Below, one piece after another: positions 1-8,633 of a stretch of DNA of 9,061 nt (position 1 is its first letter; each line of letters starts with the position of its first letter). The stretch covers positions 1 through 9,061 of the forward strand of contig JAITQP010000102.1 of assembly GCA_031288885.1 (NCBI GenBank). The letters run 5' to 3'. The translations under genes were made by a program, and so were the position numbers. Under the pieces are notes generated by a model. That model was not told where the DNA came from and did not search any database. It saw only the letters and a program-made list of their open reading frames with translations. This DNA comes from Prevotellaceae bacterium (GTDB taxonomy: Bacteria > Bacteroidota > Bacteroidia > Bacteroidales > UBA932).

Positions 1-2852
1 TATTCTCCTTTTTGGGCTTAGCCACGCGGGAGGAGCCGGTGAACGGGCGCGGGCGCATCGACGTTACGCTGAGCCAAGATGACCAGTCGCTCGACGAAGT
101 GGTGGTGATTGGCTACGGCACCCAGCGGCGCGAAGCGGTGACGGGCTCGGTGGCCTCCATGGGCGGTGCAGAGCTCGCGCAGGTAGCCTCCAGCAACATT
201 ACTCAAGCCCTACAGGGGCGAGTTGCCGGCGTGGAAATGTCGCAAACCAACTCCAAGCCGGGCTCGGAAATGCAAATCCGCATTCGCGGCACGCGCTCGC
301 TCACGGCCAGCAACGACCCGCTAATTGTGCTGGACGGCATTCCCTTTGCCGGTTCGCTTAGCGACATTAACCCGAGCGACATTAAGAGCCTCGACATCCT
401 AAAGGACGCCTCCGCAACGGCCATCTACGGCTCGCGCGGCGCCAACGGCGTGATTTTGGTTAGCACCAACCGCGGCGCAATCGGACAGCAAGCGCAGGTA
501 ACCTACACCGGATACCACGGCGTAAGAACGGTTTTTGCCAAGGTGCCCATGATGGACGGGGCTGAATTTGTCAAGCTGCGCAAGGCTGCCGGGCTTTTTA
601 AGAACGGGACGGACGAAGACGATAACGTAAATACAGACTGGCAAGACCTGATGACAAAAAACGGCATGGTAACCAGCCACGACGTGGGTGTTTCGGGGGG
701 AACTGCCAAGGGAACCTACAACTTTGGCGTGGGCTACTACTTAGATGAGGGCGTAGTGCCGCTGCAAGACTACAACCGCATCTCGCTCAGGGGAACCATA
801 GATCAGGGGATAGGGAAGTACTTTAACTTTGGCGTCAACACCAACAATAGCTACTCCGTAAGCAACGGCAGCCAAGTTGGCATGTGGTCGGCGCTGTCCA
901 TGTCGCCCATTGCCAACCCCTACAGCGAGGACGGTTCCCTGAAGAGAACCGTAAATCTGGGCGGCGGCGGAGGGGATACCTACTTCCTTACGCGGGATAG
1001 GGTGGAGAGCTTGGAAGAGCAGTGGATTAGCCGCACTACGGCGTTTGCCTCGTACAACAACCTGTACGGCGAGGTGAAAATTCCCGGCGTGGAGGGCTTA
1101 AAGTACCGCGCCAACCTTGGCCTGAACTTCCGCATGAGCAACGGCGGCAGCTTCACCGGAGAGGGCGTAAACAGCTCTTCGGCCACAACCCCCTCTACCG
1201 CCTCGGTGAGCAACTCCCTTACCACCAGCTGGACGATGGAAAACTTGCTGACCTACGACCGCACCTTTGCCGACAAGCATCAGGTAAACTTAGTGGGGCT
1301 CTACTCGGCCGAGCAGCGCAGCTACAACCGCTCGCGCATGGCGGCAAAGAATATCCCCTACGAAGCCTTTCAATACTTCAACTTAGGCCATGCTGCCGGC
1401 GAAAAAACCATTGATCCGGACGATCAGGCGTATGAGGTAAGCGGCCTGATTTCGTGGATGGGGCGCGCCATGTACTCCTACGACGGACGCTACATGCTGT
1501 CGGCAACCATCCGCTCCGACGCCTCCTCGCGCCTCGCCCCGGGGCACCAGTGGCATACCTACCCCGCCATATCTGCCGGGTGGAATATTAAGGAAGAATC
1601 CTTTATGGAAAGCGTTTCGGTTGTTGATAAGCTGAAGCTGCGCGTGGGCTACGGGAGAACCTCCAATCAGGCCGTTGCCCCCTACGCTACGCTGGGGCAG
1701 CTGAGCACACGACCCTACAACTTTGGCAGCACTTACGTAACCGGCTACTACGTATCCGACCTTCCCAACCCAGCGTTAGGATGGGAGTACTCCGAAACGT
1801 GGAACTTTGGCGTGGACTTTTCGCTGCTGAAAAACCGCCTGACCGGTACCATTGAGTACTACGTAATAGACACCAAAGATATCCTGCTACACGTGGATTT
1901 GCCTCGCACGGCAGGCGTATCAAGCGGCTACATGGCCAACATCGGGCAAACCCAAAATAAGGGTGTTGAGATTTCGCTCAGCGGCGTAATCCTCGACAAC
2001 CTCAACGGGTTTACATGGGAAGCCGGTATCAACTTCTACGCCAACCGCAACAAGCTGGTGGCGCTTACCTCGGGGCAGGAGCGGGACCAAGATAACAGCT
2101 GGTTTGTGGGCTACCCCATTGATGTTATCTACGACTACGAAAAGGTTGGCCTGTGGAGCGAGACCGACCCCGACTGGCAGTACGCGCAAACGCTTGAGCC
2201 GGGCGTAACGCCGGGCACAATTAAGGTGAAGTACACCGGCGGCTACAACGCCGACGGTACGCCTATCCGTCCTATCGGGGCTGACGACCGCCAGATAATG
2301 AGCGTAGATCCGGACCTTCAGGGCGGCTTCAACACCCGCGTGGCCTACAAGGGCTTTGACCTGAACGTGGTGGGCGCCTTTAAGAGCGGAGGTATCCTCA
2401 TCAGCACCCTTTATACTTCGGGCACCGGCTACCTCAACCTGTTAACCTCCAAAAACAACAACGTGAAGGTGGACTACTGGACGCCCGAAAATACGGGGGC
2501 AAGCTACCCCAACCCCATAGGAAAACGCTCCGGCGACGGCCCAATATACGGCAGCACGCTGGGCTACTTCGACGCCTCGTACCTGAAAATCCGCGCCCTT
2601 ACCTTAGGCTATAATTTTGAGCAAAAATGGCTGAGAGATTTGGGCGTTAGCCGGCTGAGGCTGTACACCTCCGTGCAGAACCCGTTTGTGCTCTTCTCAC
2701 CCTACCACAGCGAGTCGGGCATGGATCCCGAAACCAACTCTACCGGCGACGAGAATGTAGCAGCCAACGAATTCAACAGCCGTTTACTCATTATTGGCAC
2801 CAACGCGCCCTCTACGCGAAGCTATTTGTTTGGTTTAAATTTAACTTTCTAA
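1..2852 (+). CDS. SusC-type TonB-dependent outer-membrane receptor, 5'-truncated by window edge
   Basis: Outer-membrane beta-barrel transporter of the SusC/RagA family, which imports glycans or peptides with a SusD lipoprotein, powered by TonB-ExbBD. The frame is open from base 3 to TAA at 2850-2852, giving 949 visible codons. The TTG at position 12 is not a credible start: the first residues match the end of the carboxypeptidase-D-like domain that precedes the TonB box in this family, so roughly 70-100 residues (signal peptide and most of that domain) lie to the left. Numbering from codon 12: TonB-box region LDEVVVIGYG at 27-36; plug domain about 39-155 with IRIRGTRSL (89-97), LDGIPF (107-112) and LKDASATAIYGSRGANGV (130-147); the rest is beta-barrel. 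The protein ends in LNLTF with a terminal Phe, as expected for barrel assembly. The SusD partner starts 12 bp later, presumably co-transcribed. Family assignment is secure; the ligand is unknown. Confidence 0.96.
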   Translation, partial: FSFLGLATREEPVNGRGRIDVTLSQDDQSLDEVVVIGYGTQRREAVTGSVASMGGAELAQVASSNITQALQGRVAGVEMSQTNSKPGSEMQIRIRGTRSLTASNDPLIVLDGIPFAGSLSDINPSDIKSLDILKDASATAIYGSRGANGVILVSTNRGAIGQQAQVTYTGYHGVRTVFAKVPMMDGAEFVKLRKAAGLFKNGTDEDDNVNTDWQDLMTKNGMVTSHDVGVSGGTAKGTYNFGVGYYLDEGVVPLQDYNRISLRGTIDQGIGKYFNFGVNTNNSYSVSNGSQVGMWSALSMSPIANPYSEDGSLKRTVNLGGGGGDTYFLTRDRVESLEEQWISRTTAFASYNNLYGEVKIPGVEGLKYRANLGLNFRMSNGGSFTGEGVNSSSATTPSTASVSNSLTTSWTMENLLTYDRTFADKHQVNLVGLYSAEQRSYNRSRMAAKNIPYEAFQYFNLGHAAGEKTIDPDDQAYEVSGLISWMGRAMYSYDGRYMLSATIRSDASSRLAPGHQWHTYPAISAGWNIKEESFMESVSVVDKLKLRVGYGRTSNQAVAPYATLGQLSTRPYNFGSTYVTGYYVSDLPNPALGWEYSETWNFGVDFSLLKNRLTGTIEYYVIDTKDILLHVDLPRTAGVSSGYMANIGQTQNKGVEISLSGVILDNLNGFTWEAGINFYANRNKLVALTSGQERDQDNSWFVGYPIDVIYDYEKVGLWSETDPDWQYAQTLEPGVTPGTIKVKYTGGYNADGTPIRPIGADDRQIMSVDPDLQGGFNTRVAYKGFDLNVVGAFKSGGILISTLYTSGTGYLNLLTSKNNNVKVDYWTPENTGASYPNPIGKRSGDGPIYGSTLGYFDASYLKIRALTLGYNFEQKWLRDLGVSRLRLYTSVQNPFVLFSPYHSESGMDPETNSTGDENVAANEFNSRLLIIGTNAPSTRSYLFGLNLTF

Positions 2853-2864
2853 AAAGAATGAATT

Positions 2865-4847
2865 ATGAAAAAGATAAGTAATGCAATACTGGCTGTCACC
2901 CTGCTGATTACGGTGGGCTGCACCAAGCTGCTGGATGAGCAACCCCGCAGCATCTACGAACCCGGCTACTTTAAAACCGAAAAAGGTGTTGAGGGCGGGC
3001 TAAACTCCATGTACGCCTTCCTGCGCGACATCTACGGGCAGGCCTACTACTACAACATCTGCCTCACCGGCACCGACGAGGTAACGTATGGCGCCAGCGC
3101 CGACGCCAACTTTAAGGACGCCGACCTGACCAGCGGCGGGCAGCTGACCTCTTCTACCAGCCGTGCCGACGTGATATGGAACGCCGGATACACCATCATT
3201 AACACCGCCAGCGGCCTGATTGAAAACGCCACCGAGGTGGGGCTTGCGCCGTCTCTGATTGCCGAAGCCCACTTCTTCCGCGCGTTTCACTACTTCTCGC
3301 TGGTGCAAACCTTTGGCGGCGTGCCGCTCGATTTAGGCTCCGGCGAGCTGAAGTTCAACAATACCCCCGCGCGCACCTCCGTGCGCAACACCGTGACGGA
3401 GGTGTACACCAAGGCCATATTCCCCGACCTCAGAAAGGCTGTGGAAGATTTGCCGAGCAACCCCCGCATCAAAGGTGCGGCAACCCAAACCCTTGCCCGC
3501 CTCTACCTCGCTAAGGCGTACCTCACCTACGGCTGGTGGCTCGAAAACCCCAACCAAATCCCGACGTACCCAAAGCCGAACGACCCCCGCACCGACCCTG
3601 ATGGGCGCGACGCCGCATGGTACTTCCAGCAGGCGTACAACGTGGCAACGGAGGCTATCGACAATCCGGGGCCATTTAAGCTGCTGGACTATTTTTATGA
3701 TGTGCACAGGGCCGACAATGACCGCAACGCGGAAATCCTGCTCTACGCCGACCACACCGACCAAAGCGAATACTACAACGAGGGAAGCCTTACCTACGGT
3801 AGCGGCGGAGCGCCCGACAACTTTGCCGTGTGGATGATGACGTGGCAATCCGAAAATATCCGGAGCGCCATAAATGCAACACCTGATGTTAACACCTCCT
3901 CCCATTGGGTAAGCACGGTTGTCCGCAGAGCCACGCAAGACCTTGGCCGTCCGTGGACGCGCATGTGCCCCACCATTGGCGTGCTGGAAAACACCTTTGC
4001 CGACAAGACCAACGACTCGCGCTACGACGGCACGTTCGTTACCGTCTATCGAGGCAACTGGGGTAACAACACGACCTACTACAACGCAAACTTTATGCCG
4101 GTAAATACGGGTGACCCCATACTTTCTTTCCTGCCCGAACAGGTGGGAGGCGTGAACTACAATAATACGGGGTACGCGAACTATCGGATTGCAAGCTGTG
4201 GCGTGCTGGCCGGACGCGCCGACTACGTGATAGAGCCGAGGGCGATAAACCGCCAGATATATCCCGGCCTGTGGAAGCTGGGCGTTTACCGCACCGACGC
4301 AGGTGGAGACCGGCAGCCTAACGCCGGCAGCACCCGACCTTTTAACATTGCCAAGTTCTCCGAGCTCTACCTCGTAGCGGCCGAGGCAGCGGTGAAAGGC
4401 GCTACCGGTAGCAGGAGCGCAAAAGATTTGGTGGATGTGCTCCGCGCCCGCGCCGGAAAGTGGAAATACAGCAACGCAGAGAAGACCGCCAAAACGGATG
4501 ACAACAGCCAAGCCATGGTGAACGCCACGCCCGCCACGATAGACATAGACTACATCTTGACCGAGCGCTCGCGCGAATACTACGGCGAAGGCTACCGCTG
4601 GTTCGACTTGGTGCGCACCCAAACATGGCAAACGAAGGCTGCCTCCTACGAAATCTGCCCGGCAGCGAATGCTGGCGAAGGTAAAGACGGCACATATCTT
4701 CACACGCCGCAAATGTTCAACCGTGACATTCAGAAGCATCACTACCTGCGCCCCATTCCACGCGGGCAGCTCGAAGCGATGGATATGACCGCCGCAGAAA
4801 AATCAGCCTACCAAAATCCCGGCTATCCGGAAGATTTTAAGGATTGA
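2865..4847 (+). CDS. SusD/RagB-family surface glycan-binding lipoprotein
   Basis: Cell-surface lipoprotein that caps the SusC barrel and helps capture the ligand. The product is 660 residues, at the long end for the family. It opens with a lipoprotein signal peptide: basic MKK, a hydrophobic stretch, then the lipidation Cys19 in TVGC. The residues after it, CTKLLDEQP, are the usual SusD mature start; Thr at lipobox -3 is slightly off-consensus. Family hallmarks are AEAHFFRAFHYF followed by LVQTFGGVPL (133-155, TPR-like region), ILTERSREYYGEGYRWFDLVR (564-584), and C-terminal LRPIP (628-632) with QNPGY (650-654). The ATG at 2865 is chosen because it gives the complete signal peptide; an A-rich 12-bp gap separates it from the SusC stop. 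Transcription should end at the hairpin 44 bp downstream. No carbohydrate specificity can be read from sequence alone. Confidence 0.96.
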   Translation: MKKISNAILAVTLLITVGCTKLLDEQPRSIYEPGYFKTEKGVEGGLNSMYAFLRDIYGQAYYYNICLTGTDEVTYGASADANFKDADLTSGGQLTSSTSRADVIWNAGYTIINTASGLIENATEVGLAPSLIAEAHFFRAFHYFSLVQTFGGVPLDLGSGELKFNNTPARTSVRNTVTEVYTKAIFPDLRKAVEDLPSNPRIKGAATQTLARLYLAKAYLTYGWWLENPNQIPTYPKPNDPRTDPDGRDAAWYFQQAYNVATEAIDNPGPFKLLDYFYDVHRADNDRNAEILLYADHTDQSEYYNEGSLTYGSGGAPDNFAVWMMTWQSENIRSAINATPDVNTSSHWVSTVVRRATQDLGRPWTRMCPTIGVLENTFADKTNDSRYDGTFVTVYRGNWGNNTTYYNANFMPVNTGDPILSFLPEQVGGVNYNNTGYANYRIASCGVLAGRADYVIEPRAINRQIYPGLWKLGVYRTDAGGDRQPNAGSTRPFNIAKFSELYLVAAEAAVKGATGSRSAKDLVDVLRARAGKWKYSNAEKTAKTDDNSQAMVNATPATIDIDYILTERSREYYGEGYRWFDLVRTQTWQTKAASYEICPAANAGEGKDGTYLHTPQMFNRDIQKHHYLRPIPRGQLEAMDMTAAEKSAYQNPGYPEDFKD

Positions 4848-4890
4848 CGAAATACGCATAACCCACTCAACGTGGCTAAAATTTAATGAG

Positions 4891-4934
4891 AACACCCCCT
4901 AACAGGCTTCAAAACCTTGTTAGGGGGTGTTTTT
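4891..4934 (+). terminator. Intrinsic terminator after the susCD pair
   Basis: A GC-rich hairpin: 4891-4904 (AACACCCCCTAACA) is perfectly complementary to 4918-4931. It is followed by a one-base bulge at 4917, a GG/CC pair (4905-4906 with 4915-4916) and an 8-nt loop. A run of five T (4930-4934) follows on the plus strand, partly within the stem, so it should terminate transcription leaving SusD. Read on the minus strand, no T-tract follows the stem, so it is a weaker candidate terminator for xylA coming from the right. Confidence 0.88.
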
Positions 4935-4943
4935 ACCGGTATA

Positions 4944-4960
4944 GCGCAGAGGGGCTGCGC
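4944..4960. other. Small inverted repeat just downstream of xylA
   Basis: GCGCAG (4944-4949) and CTGCGC (4955-4960) form a 6-bp stem with a 5-nt loop, between the susCD terminator and the xylA stop at 4983. On the minus strand it lies 23 nt past the xylA stop codon but lacks a following T-tract. It could stabilise the xylA mRNA 3' end or add to termination; that function is inferred only from position. Confidence 0.3.
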
Positions 4961-4982
4961 CGATTTCTATTCTTAGCTAAAG

Positions 4983-6299
4983 CTACGTGTACATATTCAC
5001 AATTGCCTCGTACAGCTCCTGCTTTCCGCTGGTTTGCGCGGGCTCGCCCTTGGCCTTGGCGTAGGCCGCAACGTCCTCCAGCGACAGCTTTCCCTCCTCA
5101 AACTCCTTTCCTTTGCCTGCGTCAAACGAGGCGTAGCGGTCGTTCAGCATTTTTTTGTAGGGCGACTTTTCGAGGATGGCGGCGGCGCTCTCCAGCGCGC
5201 GCGCAAAAGCGTCCATGCCGGCAACGTGGGCAATAACGATGTCCTCCAAATCGGTGGAGCTGCGGCGCGTTTTTGCGTCAAAGTTGGTGCCGCCCACCAA
5301 GCCTCCGCTCTGCAAAATCACCAGCATTGCCTGCGTCAGCTCGTAGGCGTCGATGGGGAACTGGTCGGTGTCCCAGCCGTTTTGGTAGTCGCCGCGGTTG
5401 GCGTCGATGGAGCCCAGCAGGCCTGCGTCGGCGGCGCACTGCAGCTCGTGCTCAAAGGTGTGTCCGGCCAGCGTGGCGTGGTTCACCTCAATGTTGAGCT
5501 TAAAATCCTTGTCGAGCCCGTGGGCGCGCAGGAAGCCTATCACCGTTTCCGCGTCCACGTCGTACTGGTGCTTGGTGGGCTCCATGGGCTTGGGCTCAAT
5601 GAGGAAAGTCCCCGTGAAGCCCTTTGCGCGTGCGTAGTCGCGCGCCTTGGCGAGGAGGGTTGCCAAGTGGTCTTTTTCGCGCTTCATCTGCGTATTCAGG
5701 AGCGTTGAGTAGCCCTCTCGCCCACCCCAGAACACGTAGCACTGCCCGCCCAGCTCGATGGTTGCGTCAATCGCATTTTTGATTTGCACGGCTGCGCGCG
5801 CCACCACGTCAAAGTCGGGGTTGGTGGCGGCGCCGTTCATGTAGCGCTTGTGGCTGAAAACGTTTGCCGTGCCCCACAGCAGCTTAACGCCCGCTTCGGC
5901 TTGCCGCTGCTTGGCGTAGGCAACAATCGCCTTTAGCCCCGCCTCGTACTCCTCCGCTGACTTGCCCTCGTCAACCAAGTCCACATCGTGGAAGCAGTAG
6001 TACTCAATGCCGATTTTTTGCATCAGCTCAAATCCCGCGTCCACGCGCTGCTTTGCCACCTCCAGCGCCGACGCGGCGCCCTGCGTCCACGGAAATGTTT
6101 TTGTTCCCTGCCCAAACGGGTCGCCGCCCTCGGCGCAGAGCGTGTGCCACCACGCCATGGAGAACTTAAACCAGTCCTTCATTTTGCGACCGTACACCAC
6201 TTTTTCCGCATCGTAGTAGCGAAATGCCAGCGGATTTTTGCTGTTTTTTCCCTCAAACTTAATTTTTCCGATACCCGGAAAGTACTCTTTTTGTGCCAT
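4983..6299 (-). CDS. xylA: Xylose isomerase (EC 5.3.1.5)
   Basis: Cytoplasmic TIM-barrel metalloenzyme that interconverts D-xylose and D-xylulose, the first step of the isomerase pathway. The product is 438 residues, the size usual for the long (class II) Bacteroides-type enzyme. Active-site residues are in place: catalytic His104 and Asp107 within [10 protein letters not shown]; metal ligands Glu235 ([16 protein letters not shown]), Glu271 and His274 (NIEVNHA), Asp299 (SIDANRGD), Asp310 and Asp312 (WDTD) and Asp341 (NFDAK). The N-terminal [18 protein letters not shown] is typical of full-length homologues and supports the ATG at 6299. Translation probably relies on the A-rich leader immediately upstream rather than on a Shine-Dalgarno sequence. 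It is the last gene of the regulator-xylB-xylA operon, 72 bp after xylB, and converges on susD. No key residue is missing and the enzyme should be active. Confidence 0.98.
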   Translation of the reverse strand: MAQKEYFPGIGKIKFEGKNSKNPLAFRYYDAEKVVYGRKMKDWFKFSMAWWHTLCAEGGDPFGQGTKTFPWTQGAASALEVAKQRVDAGFELMQKIGIEYYCFHDVDLVDEGKSAEEYEAGLKAIVAYAKQRQAEAGVKLLWGTANVFSHKRYMNGAATNPDFDVVARAAVQIKNAIDATIELGGQCYVFWGGREGYSTLLNTQMKREKDHLATLLAKARDYARAKGFTGTFLIEPKPMEPTKHQYDVDAETVIGFLRAHGLDKDFKLNIEVNHATLAGHTFEHELQCAADAGLLGSIDANRGDYQNGWDTDQFPIDAYELTQAMLVILQSGGLVGGTNFDAKTRRSSTDLEDIVIAHVAGMDAFARALESAAAILEKSPYKKMLNDRYASFDAGKGKEFEEGKLSLEDVAAYAKAKGEPAQTSGKQELYEAIVNMYT

Positions 6300-6371
6300 A
6301 ATTTTTTTTGTTTTTTTTTGAATGAATAAAAATGTTGAATTTATATATGTAACGTTTGGTAAAAATTTCCG
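6300..6371 (-). promoter_or_regulatory. A-rich xylB-xylA spacer and xylA translation leader
   Basis: This 72-bp gap is extremely AT-rich. On the minus strand, A9 (6311-6319), a C, then A8 (6302-6309) lie immediately before the xylA ATG. A-rich sequence at this position favours initiation in Bacteroidota, which make little use of Shine-Dalgarno pairing. I found no clean TAnnTTTG promoter and no stable hairpin in the gap, so xylA is most simply co-transcribed with xylB. The homopolymer runs are also sites where slippage or sequencing error could occur. Confidence 0.5.
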
Positions 6372-7850
6372 CTACTCGCCAACCGCCGATTTCCATCGCT
6401 CATAGGCCTCGCGGCTTGCCGCCACGCTTTTTTCGTCCGGCGTAACGGCCACCATTTTCTTCAGCGTAGCAAACGCGTCGGCTTCGCTCTTGTAAATTCC
6501 TGCGCCAATGCCCGCGCCGCGCGCCGCGCCAATGGAGCCGTCGGTGTTGTAGAGCTCAATGGTTGCGCCGGTGATGTTCGACAGGGTTTGGCGGAACACG
6601 GGGCTCAGGAACAGGTTGGCGTGCCCCGCGCGGATGGTTTTTGTTTCGATGCCCATGCCGTTCATAATGTCCATGCCGTAGCGGAAGGCAAACGCCACGC
6701 CCTCGTGCGCCGCCCGTATCAGGTGCGCCTTTCCGTGCCGGGCAAAGTTGAGGCCGCGGATGGAGCACCCCGGCTCGCGGTTGCAGAGCACGCGCTCCGC
6801 CCCGTTGCCAAAGGGGACAATGCTCACCCCGTCGCTGCCCACCGGCGCAGACGCCGCCAGCTCGTTCATGTCGGCGTAGCCGGCGCTTTCGGGGAGCAGG
6901 TGGCGCTTTATCCAAGCGTTGAGGATGGCCGTGCCGTTGATGCAGAGCAGCACGCCCACGCGCATTTGCCGGTCGCTGTGGTTGACGTGCGCAAACGAGT
7001 TTACGCGCGAGAGCTCATCGTACTTTGCCTCGCCGTTCACGCCGTACACCACGCCCGACGTTCCCGCCGTTGCCGCCACCTCGCCCGGGTGGAGCACGTT
7101 GAGCGAAAGCGCGTTGTTGGGCTGGTCGCCGGCGCGGTACGTTACCGGCGTTCCGGCGGCAAGCCCCAGCTCGCGGGCGGCGGCGTCGGTAACGTAGCCC
7201 TGCACGCCAAACGTGGGGACAATTTCCGGTATCAGCGCTGCGTCAAACCCAAAGTAGTCGTACAGGAACCGGGCGGGGCGGTTGTCGGCGAAATCCCACG
7301 CCACGCCTTCGGACAGGCCCGAGGCGGTGGTGCAGGCGCGCCCCGTGAGGCGCATGGCCGCGTAGTCGCCCGGCAGCATGTAGTGCTTTACGCGGGCGTA
7401 GCGCTGCGGCTCGTGCTCCTTTACCCACGCCAGCTTCGAGAGGGTGAAGTTGCCCGGCGAGTTGAGCAGCCTCAGCAGGCACTTCTCCTGCCCAAGCTCG
7501 TTGAGCGCCTTTTCGCCGTAGGGCGCCGCGCGGCTGTCGCACCAGATGATGGCGTCGCGGATGACCTCGTGGCGCTCGTCCACCAGCACCAGCCCGTGCA
7601 TCTGGTAGGATATGCCGATGGCCTGCACCTCGCTGGGCTTCGCGTTTGCGGCGGCCATCACGGCCTGCACCGCCAGCTTGAGGTTTTCCCACCAGCGTTC
7701 GGGGCTTTGCTCCGCCCAGCCCAGCTTTACTGCCTTTATCTCCATTTCCTTTTGGGGGAAAAATGCGCCCGCAAGCGCCTCGCCGGTCTGGGCGTCCACC
7801 AAGCTCGCCTTTACGGACGAGCTGCCAATGTCAATTCCAAGAGTTTTCAT
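6372..7850 (-). CDS. xylB: Xylulokinase, FGGY carbohydrate kinase (EC 2.7.1.17)
   Basis: Phosphorylates D-xylulose with ATP to D-xylulose 5-phosphate, which enters the pentose phosphate pathway. The product is 492 residues, normal for the family. The N-terminal actin-like domain opens with the phosphate-binding GIDIGSSSVKASLVD (5-19). QMHG (83-86) corresponds to the substrate-contacting MH pair of xylulokinases, followed by IIWCDSRA (101-108). The catalytic base is Asp242 in AGDQPNNA. The C-terminal ATP-binding half carries ATAGTSGVVYG (260-270), then AHEGVAFAFRYG (381-392) and DGSIGAARGAGIGAG (437-451). The usual glycine-rich GGGA(K/R)S segment reads RAGHANLFLSP here (407-417). The start at 7850 has AGGTG 5 nt upstream and puts the phosphate-binding loop at the very N-terminus. 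It lies 30 bp after the regulator and 72 bp before xylA. Xylulose is supported mainly by the xylA neighbour; other pentulose kinases share the fold. Confidence 0.95.
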   Translation of the reverse strand: MKTLGIDIGSSSVKASLVDAQTGEALAGAFFPQKEMEIKAVKLGWAEQSPERWWENLKLAVQAVMAAANAKPSEVQAIGISYQMHGLVLVDERHEVIRDAIIWCDSRAAPYGEKALNELGQEKCLLRLLNSPGNFTLSKLAWVKEHEPQRYARVKHYMLPGDYAAMRLTGRACTTASGLSEGVAWDFADNRPARFLYDYFGFDAALIPEIVPTFGVQGYVTDAAARELGLAAGTPVTYRAGDQPNNALSLNVLHPGEVAATAGTSGVVYGVNGEAKYDELSRVNSFAHVNHSDRQMRVGVLLCINGTAILNAWIKRHLLPESAGYADMNELAASAPVGSDGVSIVPFGNGAERVLCNREPGCSIRGLNFARHGKAHLIRAAHEGVAFAFRYGMDIMNGMGIETKTIRAGHANLFLSPVFRQTLSNITGATIELYNTDGSIGAARGAGIGAGIYKSEADAFATLKKMVAVTPDEKSVAASREAYERWKSAVGE

Positions 7851-7880
7851 GTTAGCACCTGTTTTTTTTGCTGTAAAATA

Positions 7881-8633
7881 TCACCTCCCCACAAAGTTCA
7901 GCTTGAACGTTCCCTTGCTCTGCCGCTTGTAGAGCTTCCGGTCAAAGGTGTAGTACTGCGCCGGCTTGTGCGCCACGCCCTCCTCGCACTCGCCCACGGG
8001 CAGGATGTACTCGAGCGAGAGGATTTTTTTGCGGAAGTTGCGGTTGTCTATTTCCACGTCGAACACTATTTCGTAGAGCGTTTGCAGCTGCTTGAGGGTA
8101 AACTTTCGGGGCAAGAACTCAAAGGCGACGGGCTCCTGCTGAAAGAGGCGCAGGAGGTAGTCTATCGCCGTAACGAGTATTTTGTTGTGGTCGAGCGCGA
8201 GCTGCTTCACCGCGCCCATCTCCACCCATCGCCCGCCCTTGCGCCGGACGTACTCCATCAGCTTGTCGTCGAGCTTTACAAAGGCAAAAAACGCCACCGT
8301 GAGCACCCTCGAAATCGACACGCCGTAGTAGCTGTTTATCCACGTCAGCTCCTGCCCCTGCACGCGCTGCGGGTCAGAGAACACCTCCATTTGCTTGAGG
8401 TAGATGCTCCGCCCGCCTATCAGCTCGCGCATAACGCGGTTGGCTGCGCTGGGCAAATCTTCGGCGTCGGATATTAAGCTGCCCGGCAGCTTGAGGTCGG
8501 ACATCTCCTCGCCGGAGGGCAGCGTGCGGCGGCGGCGCACCAAGAGCACGCGCAGGTTTGCACCGTCGAACCCAAAAACCGTGCAGTCAATAGAAATTGC
8601 CTGATTATCGTATGTTAAGTTGGGGTTGCCCAT
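7881..8633 (-). CDS. Nudix-domain transcriptional regulator of the NrtR/AraR type, probable xylose operon regulator
   Basis: 250-residue protein with an N-terminal Nudix fold (about 12-160) and a C-terminal winged helix-turn-helix (about 173-245; FLPRKFTLKQLQTLYE at 173-188, then NRNFRKKIL at 198-206). This matches the Nudix-derived transcription factors, whose Nudix domain binds a small ligand. The Nudix box is degenerate: from LPGSLISDAEDL through ANRVMRELIGG, Arg66 and Glu70 remain, but the Glu after Arg66 is Val67 and the second Glu of the EE pair is Leu71. Hydrolase activity is therefore unlikely. It is the first gene of the operon, 30 bp before xylB, which suggests it controls xylose catabolism and its own expression. 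Start: ATG 8633 gives the expected beginning; an ATG 7 bp upstream is out of frame and soon stops. Ligand (xylose, xylulose or a phosphorylated derivative) and sign of regulation are inferred, not visible. Family members also control arabinose or NAD genes. Confidence 0.87.
   Translation of the reverse strand: MGNPNLTYDNQAISIDCTVFGFDGANLRVLLVRRRRTLPSGEEMSDLKLPGSLISDAEDLPSAANRVMRELIGGRSIYLKQMEVFSDPQRVQGQELTWINSYYGVSISRVLTVAFFAFVKLDDKLMEYVRRKGGRWVEMGAVKQLALDHNKILVTAIDYLLRLFQQEPVAFEFLPRKFTLKQLQTLYEIVFDVEIDNRNFRKKILSLEYILPVGECEEGVAHKPAQYYTFDRKLYKRQSKGTFKLNFVGR

Noticed and set aside
12..14. TTG as the start codon of the SusC protein
   Set aside because: The frame is open to the left edge, and the preceding residues plus the missing signal peptide and N-terminal domain show the gene begins outside the window.
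3333..4742. A 469-codon open frame on the minus strand inside susD
   Set aside because: It is in register with susD codons and is a codon-bias shadow; the SusD reading carries the lipobox and all family motifs.
5034..5708. A 224-codon plus-strand frame opposite xylA
   Set aside because: In register with xylA codons and without recognisable features; xylA has complete catalytic motifs.
6340..6360. Internal promoter for xylA in the xylB-xylA gap
   Set aside because: The minus strand has AT-rich TATATAAATTC-like sequence but no TAnnTTTG box, and nothing else supports an independent promoter.
6588..8477. A 629-codon open frame on the plus strand opposite xylB and the regulator
   Set aside because: It is in exact codon register with both minus-strand genes and the 30-bp gap between them is a multiple of three. 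Stops arise only where the sense strand uses TTA, CTA or TCA, which are rare in these GC-biased genes. The translation is rich in Arg, His, Val and Ala with no recognisable domain.
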